Below are positions 35,732 through 44,460 of a DNA stretch of 64,000 nucleotides, piece by piece. The position numbers were made by a program, and so were the translations under genes. The notes below the pieces were generated by a model, which worked only from the letters and a program-made list of their open reading frames with translations, searched no databases and had not been told where the DNA came from. Positions within the stretch are counted from its first letter, which is position 1, and each line of letters opens with the position of its first letter. Where the stretch lies: contig NZ_JACIDS010000004.1 in assembly GCF_014196455.1 (NCBI RefSeq), positions 620,001 to 684,000 on the forward strand, read 5' to 3'. The stretch comes from Kaistia hirudinis (GTDB taxonomy: Bacteria > Pseudomonadota > Alphaproteobacteria > Rhizobiales > Kaistiaceae).

Positions 35732-36976
35732 GTGACGACGAGATCAACAGGGAAATTCCTTCGTTCAGCGCTTCTCGGCGCCTCGCTCTCCGCCCTGATG
35801 GCGACGGGCGCGCTGGCCGATGTCGTCAAGATCGGCCTGCTCGCGCCGCTGACGGGACCGGCCGCCGCTGACGGCCAGGAGTTCCAGCGCGGAGCCCAGC
35901 TCGCAATCGACGAGGCGAATGCGGCCGGCGGCATCAATGGGCACACTTTCGAACTCGTCGTGGGCGACGTGAAGGACCAGTCGGCCGGCAACGTCACCAG
36001 CGCCGTCGAGCGCCTGCTCGGCGATCCCGACGTGCATTTCATGATGACCGGCTATGCGAGCCTGACCAATTTCGAGATCGACAACATGGCCGAGGCGGAA
36101 ATGCCTTACATGCTGTCGGCGACCTCGCAGCAGACCAAGGACATCATCGCGCCCGATCCGGCCAAGTATGAGTGCTGCTGGTCGCTGACGCCGTCCTTCG
36201 ATGCCTATAACACCGACGTCACCACCTTCGTCGAGAAGCTCGCTGCCGATGGCAAGCTGCAGCTGCCGACCAAGAAGGTCGCCATCATCTCGTCGGACAA
36301 TGCCTATTCGAAGACCATCTCGGAAGGCATGAAGAAGACCTTCAAGGACAAGGGCTGGACGATCACCGTCGACGAGCTCGTCCCGTTCGGCGAGGTCACC
36401 GACTGGCGCTCGATCCTCGCCAAGGTGCGCCAGGACGTGCCGGACGTCGTCATCAACACCGACTATCTGCCGGGAAATTCCGCCTCGTTCCTGAACCAGT
36501 TCCTCGAGCAGCCGACGAAGAGCCTCGTCTTCCTGCAATATGCGCCGAGCGTTCCGGAATTCGTGGAGCTGACCAAGAAGAACTCCAACGGCGTCATCTA
36601 CAACCTCCTCGGCGGCGCGCTGACGACGCCGAAGAACCCGCGCGCCGATGAGGTCGCGGCGAAGTACAAGGCCAAGTACAACACCGAGAGCGGCACCTAT
36701 GGCGTCGCGCTCTACGAGACGGTCAACCTCTATCTCGACGCCCTGAAGAAGGTTGGCGATCCGGCGGATCACAAGGCGATCATGAAGGCGCTCGGCGAGA
36801 GCGACAAGCAGATCGCCTCGGGCCGCCTGAAGTTCGACCCCGCCACCCATCTGGCCATGCAGGGCGACGACTACATCCCGATCACCTTCTTCCAGATCGA
36901 GGACGGCAAGCGCATCCTTATCTCGCCGGAGAAGTACGCGACCGGTGAATTCCAGACCCAGCCCTGGATGAAGTGA
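35732..36976 (+). CDS. HAAT-type (LivK-like) extracellular substrate-binding protein
   Basis: 414 residues from a GTG at 35732, supported by AAGGGGA 7 bases upstream and by the signal peptide that follows at once (RSALLGASLSALMATGALA). Longer frames would add an unlikely leader. The mature part, VVKIGLLAPLTGPAAADGQEFQRGAQLAIDEANAAGGINGH, is the standard Peripla_BP_6 opening. It delivers an amino acid, urea, short-chain amide or aromatic acid to the LivHMGF-type importer that follows; the real ligand cannot be read. It starts the operon and is divergent from an alpha/beta hydrolase. Confidence 0.92.
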   Translation: MTTRSTGKFLRSALLGASLSALMATGALADVVKIGLLAPLTGPAAADGQEFQRGAQLAIDEANAAGGINGHTFELVVGDVKDQSAGNVTSAVERLLGDPDVHFMMTGYASLTNFEIDNMAEAEMPYMLSATSQQTKDIIAPDPAKYECCWSLTPSFDAYNTDVTTFVEKLAADGKLQLPTKKVAIISSDNAYSKTISEGMKKTFKDKGWTITVDELVPFGEVTDWRSILAKVRQDVPDVVINTDYLPGNSASFLNQFLEQPTKSLVFLQYAPSVPEFVELTKKNSNGVIYNLLGGALTTPKNPRADEVAAKYKAKYNTESGTYGVALYETVNLYLDALKKVGDPADHKAIMKALGESDKQIASGRLKFDPATHLAMQGDDYIPITFFQIEDGKRILISPEKYATGEFQTQPWMK

Positions 36977-36979
36977 GGC

Positions 36980-37717
36980 ATGGCTCTGCTCGAGGTGGAG
37001 AACGTCGCCAAGGCCTTCGGTTCGCTGAAGGCCGTTGACGGCGTCTCCTTCAAGGTCGAGGCCGGCGAGATCTTCGGGATCGCCGGCCCCAATGGCAGCG
37101 GCAAGAGCACGCTGTTCAATACCATCACCGGCATTCCCTTCGGTCCCGACAGCGGCAAGGTCCGCTTCGACGGCAACGAGATCCAGGGCCTCGCCGGCCA
37201 CGCAATCGCCCGGCGGGGACTGGCGCGGACCTTCCAGCGCGAAACCTGCTTCGACCAGCTCACCGTCTTCGAGAATGCGGAGATCGGCGCGACCTATGCC
37301 AATGAGGCGCGGAGCGGCGCCAAGGCGCGCGATGCCGCCGCGGAGGCGCTCGCCTTCGTCGGCCTCGCCGCGCCCAGCTGGGGCCGCCGTGCGGGCGAGC
37401 TTTCCGTTTTCGAGCGCAAGATTTTGATGCTGGCGACGGCGATCGCCTCCGATCCGCGGATGCTGTTGCTCGACGAGCCGGCGTCCAGCCTGACCAAGCC
37501 CGAGATCGAGCTTTCCGTCGAACTGATCCGTCGCATCGCCGCACGTGGCATCACCATCCTTCTGATCGAGCATGTGCTGACCTTCCTGATGAGCCTGTCG
37601 CAGCATCTGCTCGTGCTCAACCAGGGCCGCGTCCTGGCGCTCGGCAATCCGCGCGAGGTCATCGCCGAGCCGCGCGTCGTCGAAGCCTATCTCGGCACGC
37701 GCCGGGTGGCCGCATGA
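36980..37717 (+). CDS. HAAT ABC transporter ATP-binding protein (LivG-like)
   Basis: 245 residues with Walker A GPNGSGKST and Walker B LLLLDEPASSL. The signature region reads LSVFERK instead of LSGGQ, a substitution seen in one group of LivG proteins, and repeated with LNAFERK in the second cluster of this window. The ATP-switch histidine is in LLIEHVLTFL. It sits 3 bases after the binding-protein stop and overlaps the LivF start (ATGA). Confidence 0.9.
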   Translation: MALLEVENVAKAFGSLKAVDGVSFKVEAGEIFGIAGPNGSGKSTLFNTITGIPFGPDSGKVRFDGNEIQGLAGHAIARRGLARTFQRETCFDQLTVFENAEIGATYANEARSGAKARDAAAEALAFVGLAAPSWGRRAGELSVFERKILMLATAIASDPRMLLLDEPASSLTKPEIELSVELIRRIAARGITILLIEHVLTFLMSLSQHLLVLNQGRVLALGNPREVIAEPRVVEAYLGTRRVAA

Positions 37718-38427
37718 TGAACATGCTGTCGGTCACCGGGCTCACCGCAGGCTATGGCCGCGTCACCGTGCTGCACGGCATCGGCATCGAGGCCGGCAAG
37801 CATGGCAATGTCGGCCTGTTCGGACCCAACGGCCACGGCAAGACGACGCTGCTGCGCGCCGTCAGCGGCCTGCTGAAGCCGAAGGCCGGCAGCATTGTCT
37901 TCGATGGCGCGGACATAACGGGCGAGAGCGCGCGGTCGATCGTGGCCCGCGGCCTCGTGCATGTGCCGCAGGGCAATACGCTGTTCCCGGATCTGACGAT
38001 CGCGGACTGCATGAGCCTCGGCGCCTTTTCCCCGCATGCCCGCCCGCATGAAGCGGCGAACAAGGAACGCGTCGCGGCGCTGTTCCCCAAGCTCGCCGAG
38101 CGCTGGCGCCAGCGCGTCCGCACGCTCTCGGGCGGCGAGCGGCAGATGGTGTCGATCGGCGTCGCGCTGATGAGCCATCCCAAGCTCCTCATCCTGGACG
38201 AGCCGACGCTCGGCCTCGCGCCCAAGATCAAGGACGAGCTCTGCAAGGCCGTGCTCGACATCTCCAAGGCGGGCGTTCCGCTGATCGTGGTCGAGCAGGA
38301 TGTCGAATTCCTGCTGGAGCTGACGAACCACCTCTATTTCATCAATCACGGCCAGGTCGAGACGGAGATCAAGCCGGGCGACAGCCTCGCCCATTCCGAC
38401 ATCATGGCCATGTATTTCGGGCAGTGA
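37714..38427 (+). CDS. HAAT ABC transporter ATP-binding protein (LivF-like)
   Basis: 237 residues, Walker A GPNGHGKTT, signature LSGGERQ (normal here), Walker B LLILDEPTLGLAPKI, the latter the usual LivF form. It pairs with the LivG-like subunit so that the pair has one canonical and one altered signature. Start ATG overlaps the previous stop (ATGA). Confidence 0.92.
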   Translation: MMNMLSVTGLTAGYGRVTVLHGIGIEAGKHGNVGLFGPNGHGKTTLLRAVSGLLKPKAGSIVFDGADITGESARSIVARGLVHVPQGNTLFPDLTIADCMSLGAFSPHARPHEAANKERVAALFPKLAERWRQRVRTLSGGERQMVSIGVALMSHPKLLILDEPTLGLAPKIKDELCKAVLDISKAGVPLIVVEQDVEFLLELTNHLYFINHGQVETEIKPGDSLAHSDIMAMYFGQ

Positions 38428-38434
38428 GGCACGC

Positions 38435-39310
38435 ATGAACGCCCTCGCGGACATCCTGTTCGGCGGCCTCTTCCAGGGCTCGCTCTACGCCATGATGGCA
38501 GTCGGCCTCGCGCTGGTCTGGACGACCATCGGCGTGTTCAATTTCAGCCATGGCGTGCTGATGATGCTCGGCGCCTATTTCGCCTGGCAACTGGTGGATT
38601 GGGGCCTCACGGCGGCGCTCGCCTTTCCGATCGCCGTGCTGCTCATGGCCGGCGTCGGCTGGGTGCTGCAGGCGACGGTCGTTCGGCCGCTGATCGGCCG
38701 GGCCAATCTCGTCCTCGTCGTCGTGATCACGACGCTCGCCGCCGGCTCACTGATCGAGAATGGCGTGCTCGAACTCTGGGGGCCGCGTTCCAAGCAGATC
38801 CCACCGCTCGTCGCCGGCAATGCCATGCTCGGCGGTGTCGGCGTCTCGCTGCACCAGATCGCCATCATCGTGGTGACGCCGATCATCCTTTTGGCGCTGT
38901 GGCTGTTCCTCAACCGGACGCGGCTCGGCCTGGCACTGCGCGCGGTCGCGCAGAACGAGGACGCGGCCCGCCTCGTCGGCCTCAACGTCACCATGCTCTA
39001 TGGCCTTGCCTTCGCCATCGCCGCGTCACTCGCCGCGCTCGCCGGCATCTTCCTCGGCGGCTATCGCTTCATGACGCCGGTCATGGGCGCCGATCCGCTG
39101 TTGAAGGCGCTGATCGTCGTCGTCTTCGGCGGCATTTCCTCGATCTCCGGGCCGATCTTCGCCGCCTATCTGATCGGCTTCTTCGAGGCGATCTGCAGCT
39201 ATTATTTCGGGCTCTACTGGACGCCGGCGCTGCTCTTCGCCGCGCTCATCCTGACGCTGATGATCAAGCCGGAAGGCATCTTCGCAAGCCGTTCGCGGGG
39301 GCTGGCATGA
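38435..39310 (+). CDS. HAAT ABC transporter permease (LivH-like)
   Basis: 291 residues, about eight helices. GLALVWTTIGVFNFSHGVLMMLGAY and AIVVTPIILLALWLFLNRTRLGLALRAVAQNEDAARLVGLNV are LivH landmarks, including the cytoplasmic coupling loop (RAVAQNEDAARLVG). It forms the channel with LivM and starts 7 bases after the LivF stop. Confidence 0.92.
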   Translation: MNALADILFGGLFQGSLYAMMAVGLALVWTTIGVFNFSHGVLMMLGAYFAWQLVDWGLTAALAFPIAVLLMAGVGWVLQATVVRPLIGRANLVLVVVITTLAAGSLIENGVLELWGPRSKQIPPLVAGNAMLGGVGVSLHQIAIIVVTPIILLALWLFLNRTRLGLALRAVAQNEDAARLVGLNVTMLYGLAFAIAASLAALAGIFLGGYRFMTPVMGADPLLKALIVVVFGGISSISGPIFAAYLIGFFEAICSYYFGLYWTPALLFAALILTLMIKPEGIFASRSRGLA

Positions 39311-40323
39311 GCGTGATCGAGACCTCGGCGCCCACCGTGTCAGCGCCGCCGCGCGCCCCCGGCCGCACGCCCTGGATGACCGAGCTCGCGGGCGCGCTGG
39401 TCGGCCTGCTCGTCCTCGCGCTGCTGCCGCTCGTCGTCGGTGACGCCTATGGCCGGCATGTGCTGATCATGGTGTTCATCTACGCCGTCGTCGCCTCGAA
39501 CTGGGATCTGAGCCTTGGCTATGGCGGGGTGTTCAATTTCGGCCATCTCGCGCTCTTCGGCATCGGCGTCTACGCCTACAGCCTGCTGACCAAGCTCGCG
39601 ATGATCGACCCGTGGGTCGCGCTGGTGGCGAGCGGCGTGATCGCCGTGGTGGCCGCCGTCGTGGTGACGATCCCGATCCTGCGCCTGAAGGGCATCTACA
39701 TCATCCTGGTCACCTTCGGCTTCGCGCAATTGGTGATGCAGGTCATCCTGAGCCAGTCGGACTACACCGGCGGCACGCAGGGTATCGTGCGCATCCCCGG
39801 TCTCTACTGGTTCGACCACAACATGGTCCGCGACGCGAAGTTCGCGTACTTCTACATCGCGCTCGCCATGCTGGCGCTGAGCACGCTGTTCCTGCGCGTC
39901 TTCGTGCGCTCGCGCACGGGCAAGAGCGTCGTGGCACTGCGCGACAATGAGGAATATGCGGTGAGCCGCGGCGTCTCGCTGGTGCGCCAGCGCATGATCA
40001 CGCTCGCCGCCTCCGCCTTCTTCACCGGCATCGCCGGGGCGTTCTATGCCGCCTATCAGCGCAATGCCTCGGTCGAGGTCTTCGGCATGAGCCTCGCCAC
40101 GATCGTGCTGTCCATGGTGCTGCTCGGCGGTACGGGCACGATCTATGGCGCGATCATCGCCTCCTTCGTGCTGACCGTCTTCGCCGAATCCATGGCCGAT
40201 TTCGGCGCCTGGCGGCCGATGATCACGGCGGTGCTGATCATCGTCGTGATGCTCGTCTATCCCGGCGGCATCGTCGGCATGCTGAAGGCGCTCTGGGGCC
40301 TCGCGACACGCCGACGCGCCTGA
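39307..40323 (+). CDS. HAAT ABC transporter permease (LivM-like)
   Basis: 338 residues from the ATG at 39307, which overlaps the LivH stop (ATGA); a longer frame upstream is inside LivH. SLGYGGVFNFGHLALFGIGVYAYSLL is the LivM signature, and GKSVVALRDNEEYAVSRGVSLVR is the coupling loop. It closes the importer operon and converges with the M20 deacylase gene, whose stop is 10 bases away. Confidence 0.92.
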   Translation: MSVIETSAPTVSAPPRAPGRTPWMTELAGALVGLLVLALLPLVVGDAYGRHVLIMVFIYAVVASNWDLSLGYGGVFNFGHLALFGIGVYAYSLLTKLAMIDPWVALVASGVIAVVAAVVVTIPILRLKGIYIILVTFGFAQLVMQVILSQSDYTGGTQGIVRIPGLYWFDHNMVRDAKFAYFYIALAMLALSTLFLRVFVRSRTGKSVVALRDNEEYAVSRGVSLVRQRMITLAASAFFTGIAGAFYAAYQRNASVEVFGMSLATIVLSMVLLGGTGTIYGAIIASFVLTVFAESMADFGAWRPMITAVLIIVVMLVYPGGIVGMLKALWGLATRRRA

Positions 40324-40333
40324 GCGCGGCGGG

Positions 40334-41650
40334 CTATTTCGTCCCGCACCAGTCGATCACGCTGGCGGCGATGACCTTGGCGCTTTCCACCAGCGAGGCG
40401 ATGTCGACATATTCGTCGGTGCCGTGGAAGCCGTCGCCCGACGGCCCGAAGATCACGCCGTCGACGCCCGCGCCGGCATAGTGCGCGCCGTCGCAGACCG
40501 CGATGAAGCCGCGCATGGTCGGCGCCTTGCCGGTCTCGGCCTTGCGCCGCATCAGCGAGGTCACCAGCGGATGGTCGGGCGCCGTGTTCATCGGCGCGAA
40601 ATGCAGCCCGCCGAGCTCCCATTCGATCGTGATCGGATGGGCGCGCAGCCAATCGTCCATCTGGCAGAAATGATTGATGAAGGCCTCGAAATCGCGGCGG
40701 TATTCGGCCGAGGTCTCGTCCGGCAGGAACTTCATGTCAAGGTCCATCACGACCACGTCCGGAATGATCGCCGGATTGGTCATCACGGTCGGAATACCGT
40801 TGGGGCCGAGCGCGGTTCCGCCCCACATCACGCCGATATTGATCGTGTTCATGCCGGCGGGCAGCAGCGGATGCGAGCGCGCGCGCGTGCGGTCGCGCTC
40901 GAATTGCTGCACGGCGGCAATGAAGCGCGCGCCGATCTCGATCGCGTTGACGGCCGGCTCCAGCCGCCCCGCAATATGCTGCTGCGGGTAGATCTCGTTA
41001 TAGCGGAAGGCCGAATGGCCGTTCTTGCCGCGGATGGTGACGCGGGCCCATTCGAGTCCGCCTTCGGCCGGAAGCACGTCGCCCCAGCTCGGCTCGGCGA
41101 CGAGGACGGCCTTGGCGAGCTTGCCGCGCCGGACATTTTCGATCGCGCCGCCGCCGCCAGCTTCCTCGTCGACCACGGAGTGAAGGGCGAGGCGGCCGTC
41201 GAGCGTGACGCCGCTGCGCCGGATCGCCCGAAGCGCCGCGACGCAGGCGGCAACGCCGCCCTTCATGTCGATCGAGCCGCGGCCATAGAGCCTTCCGTCG
41301 CGGACCTCGCCGCCGAAGGGGTCGACCGTCCAATCCTTCACCGCGCCGACCGGAACGACGTCGATATGGCCGCAGAGGATCAGGCTCTTCTCCTCCGAGC
41401 CGGCCCATTCGCCGATCAGGTTGGGCCGGCCGGGCAGGGCGTCGAACTGCTCCGTCGCGAGACCTTCGGATTGCAGGATCGGCTCGAGCAGCGCCTGCAC
41501 ATCGGCTTCGCGGTTGAGCCCGTCGGCGGTCTCGAACTTCGGATTGACCGAGGGGATGCGGACCATGTCGCGCGTCAGGTTGATGACGAAGTCACGGTCC
41601 TTCTCGATGAAGTCCTGGACGGACCGGATCACGGCTTCTCTATCGGACAT
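40334..41650 (-). CDS. M20-family deacylase/peptidase (ArgE/DapE-like)
   Basis: 438 residues. Metal ligands and catalytic residues are visible: LILCGHIDVVPVG (His), GRGSIDMKGGVAA (bridging Asp) and VDEEAGGGG (catalytic and ligand Glu), with the lid or dimerisation domain in between. Family members remove acyl groups from amino acids or split dipeptides with two zinc or cobalt ions. It is the last gene of the RpiR-led operon and stands next to an N-formylglutamate amidohydrolase-like gene, so a deacylation step in nitrogen-compound breakdown is inferred. Confidence 0.88.
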   Translation of the reverse strand: MSDREAVIRSVQDFIEKDRDFVINLTRDMVRIPSVNPKFETADGLNREADVQALLEPILQSEGLATEQFDALPGRPNLIGEWAGSEEKSLILCGHIDVVPVGAVKDWTVDPFGGEVRDGRLYGRGSIDMKGGVAACVAALRAIRRSGVTLDGRLALHSVVDEEAGGGGAIENVRRGKLAKAVLVAEPSWGDVLPAEGGLEWARVTIRGKNGHSAFRYNEIYPQQHIAGRLEPAVNAIEIGARFIAAVQQFERDRTRARSHPLLPAGMNTINIGVMWGGTALGPNGIPTVMTNPAIIPDVVVMDLDMKFLPDETSAEYRRDFEAFINHFCQMDDWLRAHPITIEWELGGLHFAPMNTAPDHPLVTSLMRRKAETGKAPTMRGFIAVCDGAHYAGAGVDGVIFGPSGDGFHGTDEYVDIASLVESAKVIAASVIDWCGTK

Positions 41651-41673
41651 GGCGGTTCCCTTCGGTTCGGCCG

Positions 41674-42450
41674 TCAGGCGGCCGGCCTTCTCGTCAGGCT
41701 GAGATCGTCGAGGATGGGGGCGAGCCGCGCGGCCCAGGCGTCCCCCCCCTCGGGGGTGCGGATGAGGTCGTTGCGGATTTCGATCAGGGCGCCCGGCAGG
41801 CCGCGGTCGGAGGCGTGCACGGGGATCGCATAGTCGCTGTCGCGCTCGATCACATAGGGCACGTTCTCGCCGACGACGAGCGCGGGATCGGCCGCGAGGC
41901 CGGCGAGGAAATGCCGGGCGAAGGCGGGCTGATGGTCATGCAGGATGCCGACATGCCAGGGCCGCGACACGCCGAGGAAGACCGGCGTGAAGGAATGGAT
42001 GGTGACGATCAGGCTCGGCTGCCCGACGCGGCGATCGAGCAGCGCTGCGATCGCGTCGTGGAAGGGATCGAAGATCGCCCGCCGGCGAAACGCCAGTTCG
42101 GCCTCGTCCAGCCCCTCATTGCCCGGAATGCGCGTCGCCTCCGACAGGACCGGCATACTGCTGGGCGCGCCGAACGGGCGGTTCAGGTCGACGAGGAGAC
42201 GGGAATAGGTGCCGAGAAAGGCCGGCGCGCCGAGGCGCCGGGCGAGTATGCGCGTGACGGCTGCCGCGCCGATGTCATAGGCGATATGGCGTTCGAGATC
42301 GGCCGGCTCGACGCCGAGCCGCTCATAGCGGGCGGGGATATGGTTCGCGGCATGCTCGCAGATCAGCACGACCGGATGCTTCGAATCCGGGTTGAGGATC
42401 TCCAGCGGGGCCGGCCAATCCTCGCTGCCGTGCGGCTCGGGTCGCGCCAT
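41674..42450 (-). CDS. N-formylglutamate amidohydrolase family protein
   Basis: 258 residues from the ATG at 42450; this ATG shares one base with the upstream stop (TGATG), while the longer frame lies inside that gene. The family blocks VVLICEHAANHIP, DIGAAAVTRILARRL, YSRLLVDLNRP, TIHSFTP and GILHDH are all present, with the metal-binding and catalytic His and Asp. Members hydrolyse N-formyl-L-glutamate to formate and glutamate in histidine breakdown, but this one has no hut genes around it. Its partners suggest a related acyl-glutamate substrate. Confidence 0.85.
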   Translation of the reverse strand: MARPEPHGSEDWPAPLEILNPDSKHPVVLICEHAANHIPARYERLGVEPADLERHIAYDIGAAAVTRILARRLGAPAFLGTYSRLLVDLNRPFGAPSSMPVLSEATRIPGNEGLDEAELAFRRRAIFDPFHDAIAALLDRRVGQPSLIVTIHSFTPVFLGVSRPWHVGILHDHQPAFARHFLAGLAADPALVVGENVPYVIERDSDYAIPVHASDRGLPGALIEIRNDLIRTPEGGDAWAARLAPILDDLSLTRRPAA

Positions 42451-43787
42451 CAATAGCGTTCCCCATAGGCGGCGCAGATCGCCAGCTTGGTCTTGCCTTC
42501 CATCAGCGCGATTTCCGCCCGCTTGACCGCGACGAAGCTCTCGATCAGCCGCGGCGGGAACCAGCCCGTCACCACCGGATCGGATGCGAGTGCCGCCAGC
42601 GCCAGCTCCAGCGTCTCCGGCAGGCGGCGGAGCCCGTTCCGCGCCAGTTCCTCGGGCGACATGATCGAGGGATCGCCGGAGACGATCGGCGGGGCAGGGA
42701 GCCCGGCGGCGATGCCGGCGAGCCCGGCGCGGATGATGGCGGCGAGCGCCAGATAGGGATTGGCCGTCGCGTCGGCAGCGCGATACTCGATGTTGAACTG
42801 CCGCGCGGGATCGCGCCCGCCCATCGTCACGACCGGGCAGATGCGCAATGTCGCCTCGCGGTCGCGCTCGCCGAGCCAGGTATAGGACGAGCTCCAATTG
42901 TGCGGCGCCAGCCGATCATAGGAGGGCGGGCTCGGCGCCGTCAGCGCGGTGAGCGCCGGCAGATGGCGCAGCACGCCGGCGCAGAACGACGCGGCGCGCG
43001 GCGAAAGCCCGCCGGGGCCCTGCCTGTCATAGGTCGCCGGCGCGTCATCGGCATCGACGAGACTGAAATGGATATGCACGCCATTGCCGACCGCGTCGGG
43101 GTCAGGCTTCGGCGCGAAGGAGGCGCGGGCGTCGAGGTTGCGGGCGACCTCGCGCGTCACCTCGCGGATGATGACGGCGCGATCGGCCGCCGCCAGCGCG
43201 TCGGTCGGGGCCGACGTCACCTCGAACTGCGCGTTGCCATATTCGGCCAGCACCATTTCGGGCTGGACGCCGGCTTCCTCCAGCGCCGCCCAGAGGCGCG
43301 GCACGAACGGGTCGGCTGCGCGCAGCGCCCCGACGGAGAAGGCATGCGGCGCGATGGCGTCCGGATCGGGCTGGTTCGGCTTCAGCAGGAATTCCTGCTC
43401 GAAAGTCGCGCGGATCGAAAGCCCCGTCGCGCCCTTCAGCGCCGCGATGGCCGCCTTCAACTGCCCCCGGCAGCAGCCGTCCCAAGGCGCGCCGTCGAGC
43501 TCGACGATGTCGCCGGGGATCAGGTCGAGCGGCGTCGCCGACCCGGTCGAGACGGCCGTGTAGCGGGCATCGGGGTCGGGCAGGATGCGGAGATCACCCG
43601 ACGAGCCCCACGGATTGGGATCCGAGATCGTGTTGAACGGCGTCAGGCAGAGATTGGCCGGCACCCAGCCGATGCCGGTCTCCAACGCACCGGCGAGCCG
43701 GGCCGCGGTCACCGGCCGGCCGCGCGTGATGGCGGCGAGGTCCGTGGTGACGATGTTGACGAGCGGGACGAGGGGCGTCTCGGTCAT
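42450..43787 (-). CDS. Glutamine synthetase family protein (gamma-glutamyl ligase type)
   Basis: 445 residues from the ATG at 43787, overlapping the upstream stop by ATGA. The ligase core is present: FEQEFLL (metal), AEYGNAQFEV (metal), GNGVHIHFSL (His ligand), and NIEYRAADATANPYLALAA at the ATP/glutamate site. It is closer to the GlnA-like group of gamma-glutamylputrescine or gamma-glutamylanilide type enzymes than to housekeeping GlnA: the N-terminal beta-grasp is short, and no adenylylation tyrosine region is recognisable. It would join glutamate to an amine using ATP, in the operon with amidohydrolases. Confidence 0.8.
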   Translation of the reverse strand: MTETPLVPLVNIVTTDLAAITRGRPVTAARLAGALETGIGWVPANLCLTPFNTISDPNPWGSSGDLRILPDPDARYTAVSTGSATPLDLIPGDIVELDGAPWDGCCRGQLKAAIAALKGATGLSIRATFEQEFLLKPNQPDPDAIAPHAFSVGALRAADPFVPRLWAALEEAGVQPEMVLAEYGNAQFEVTSAPTDALAAADRAVIIREVTREVARNLDARASFAPKPDPDAVGNGVHIHFSLVDADDAPATYDRQGPGGLSPRAASFCAGVLRHLPALTALTAPSPPSYDRLAPHNWSSSYTWLGERDREATLRICPVVTMGGRDPARQFNIEYRAADATANPYLALAAIIRAGLAGIAAGLPAPPIVSGDPSIMSPEELARNGLRRLPETLELALAALASDPVVTGWFPPRLIESFVAVKRAEIALMEGKTKLAICAAYGERY

Positions 43788-44443
43788 GCCTGGTTTGCCC
43801 CGCCGAGCGCCACGAAACGATCCACCACCGTCTGCGTATCCGTCACCCAGCAATAGCCGCCGAAGGCCTTGAGCGCGCCGGCATGGCGCTCGGGCGTCGG
43901 CGCCGCGCAGGCATCGGCGACGCAGGTGACGAGATAGCCGCGATCGGCGCCGTCGCGCACCGTCATGTCGACGCACTGGTCGGTCAGCACGCCGGCGACG
44001 ACGAGCTGGCGGACGCCGAGATTCTTGAGCAGATAGTCGAGATTGGTCGAGTTGAAGACGCCGGACGAGGTCTTCGGCAGCAGGATTTCGTCGCCGACCG
44101 GCGCGAGTTCTGGCGGCGGCAGGCCTTCGGCGAGGCTCGGCGGGATATGGATCGGCGTCAGCTTATGGTCGAGCGAGCGGTCGCGGCCGTCCTCGGTCAG
44201 GCTCTGGATGATGGTGTGCAGCACCTCGACGCCCGAGGCGCGGGCGGCAGCCAGCAGCTCCCGCTGATTGGGGATCGTGACGTCGCGCGTCTGGGTATAG
44301 AAATAATGGTCCGCCGGCCAGTCGGCATGGTCGGGATCGAGGCCCGGTTCCAGCCAGATGCGCTGCATGTCGACGAGGAGGAGCGCCGTCGCGCCCTTGA
44401 CGAAAGGCTGGTCGCGGCGCGGCAGGGGCGTTTGGCTGGCCAT
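43784..44443 (-). CDS. Isochorismatase-family cysteine hydrolase
   Basis: 219 residues. The catalytic triad is clear: aspartate in ALLLVDMQR, lysine in LLPKTSSGVFNST, and cysteine in VAGVLTDQCVDMTVRDGADRGY. This family includes N-carbamoylsarcosine amidase, ureidoacrylate amidase and biuret hydrolase, so an amide or carbamoyl bond is the likely target. The next gene of the operon starts inside its stop (ATGA). A second, distinct isochorismatase-type gene is at 49874. Confidence 0.87.
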   Translation of the reverse strand: MASQTPLPRRDQPFVKGATALLLVDMQRIWLEPGLDPDHADWPADHYFYTQTRDVTIPNQRELLAAARASGVEVLHTIIQSLTEDGRDRSLDHKLTPIHIPPSLAEGLPPPELAPVGDEILLPKTSSGVFNSTNLDYLLKNLGVRQLVVAGVLTDQCVDMTVRDGADRGYLVTCVADACAAPTPERHAGALKAFGGYCWVTDTQTVVDRFVALGGANQA

Positions 44444-44460
44444 CGGGTCTCTTGTGGTGA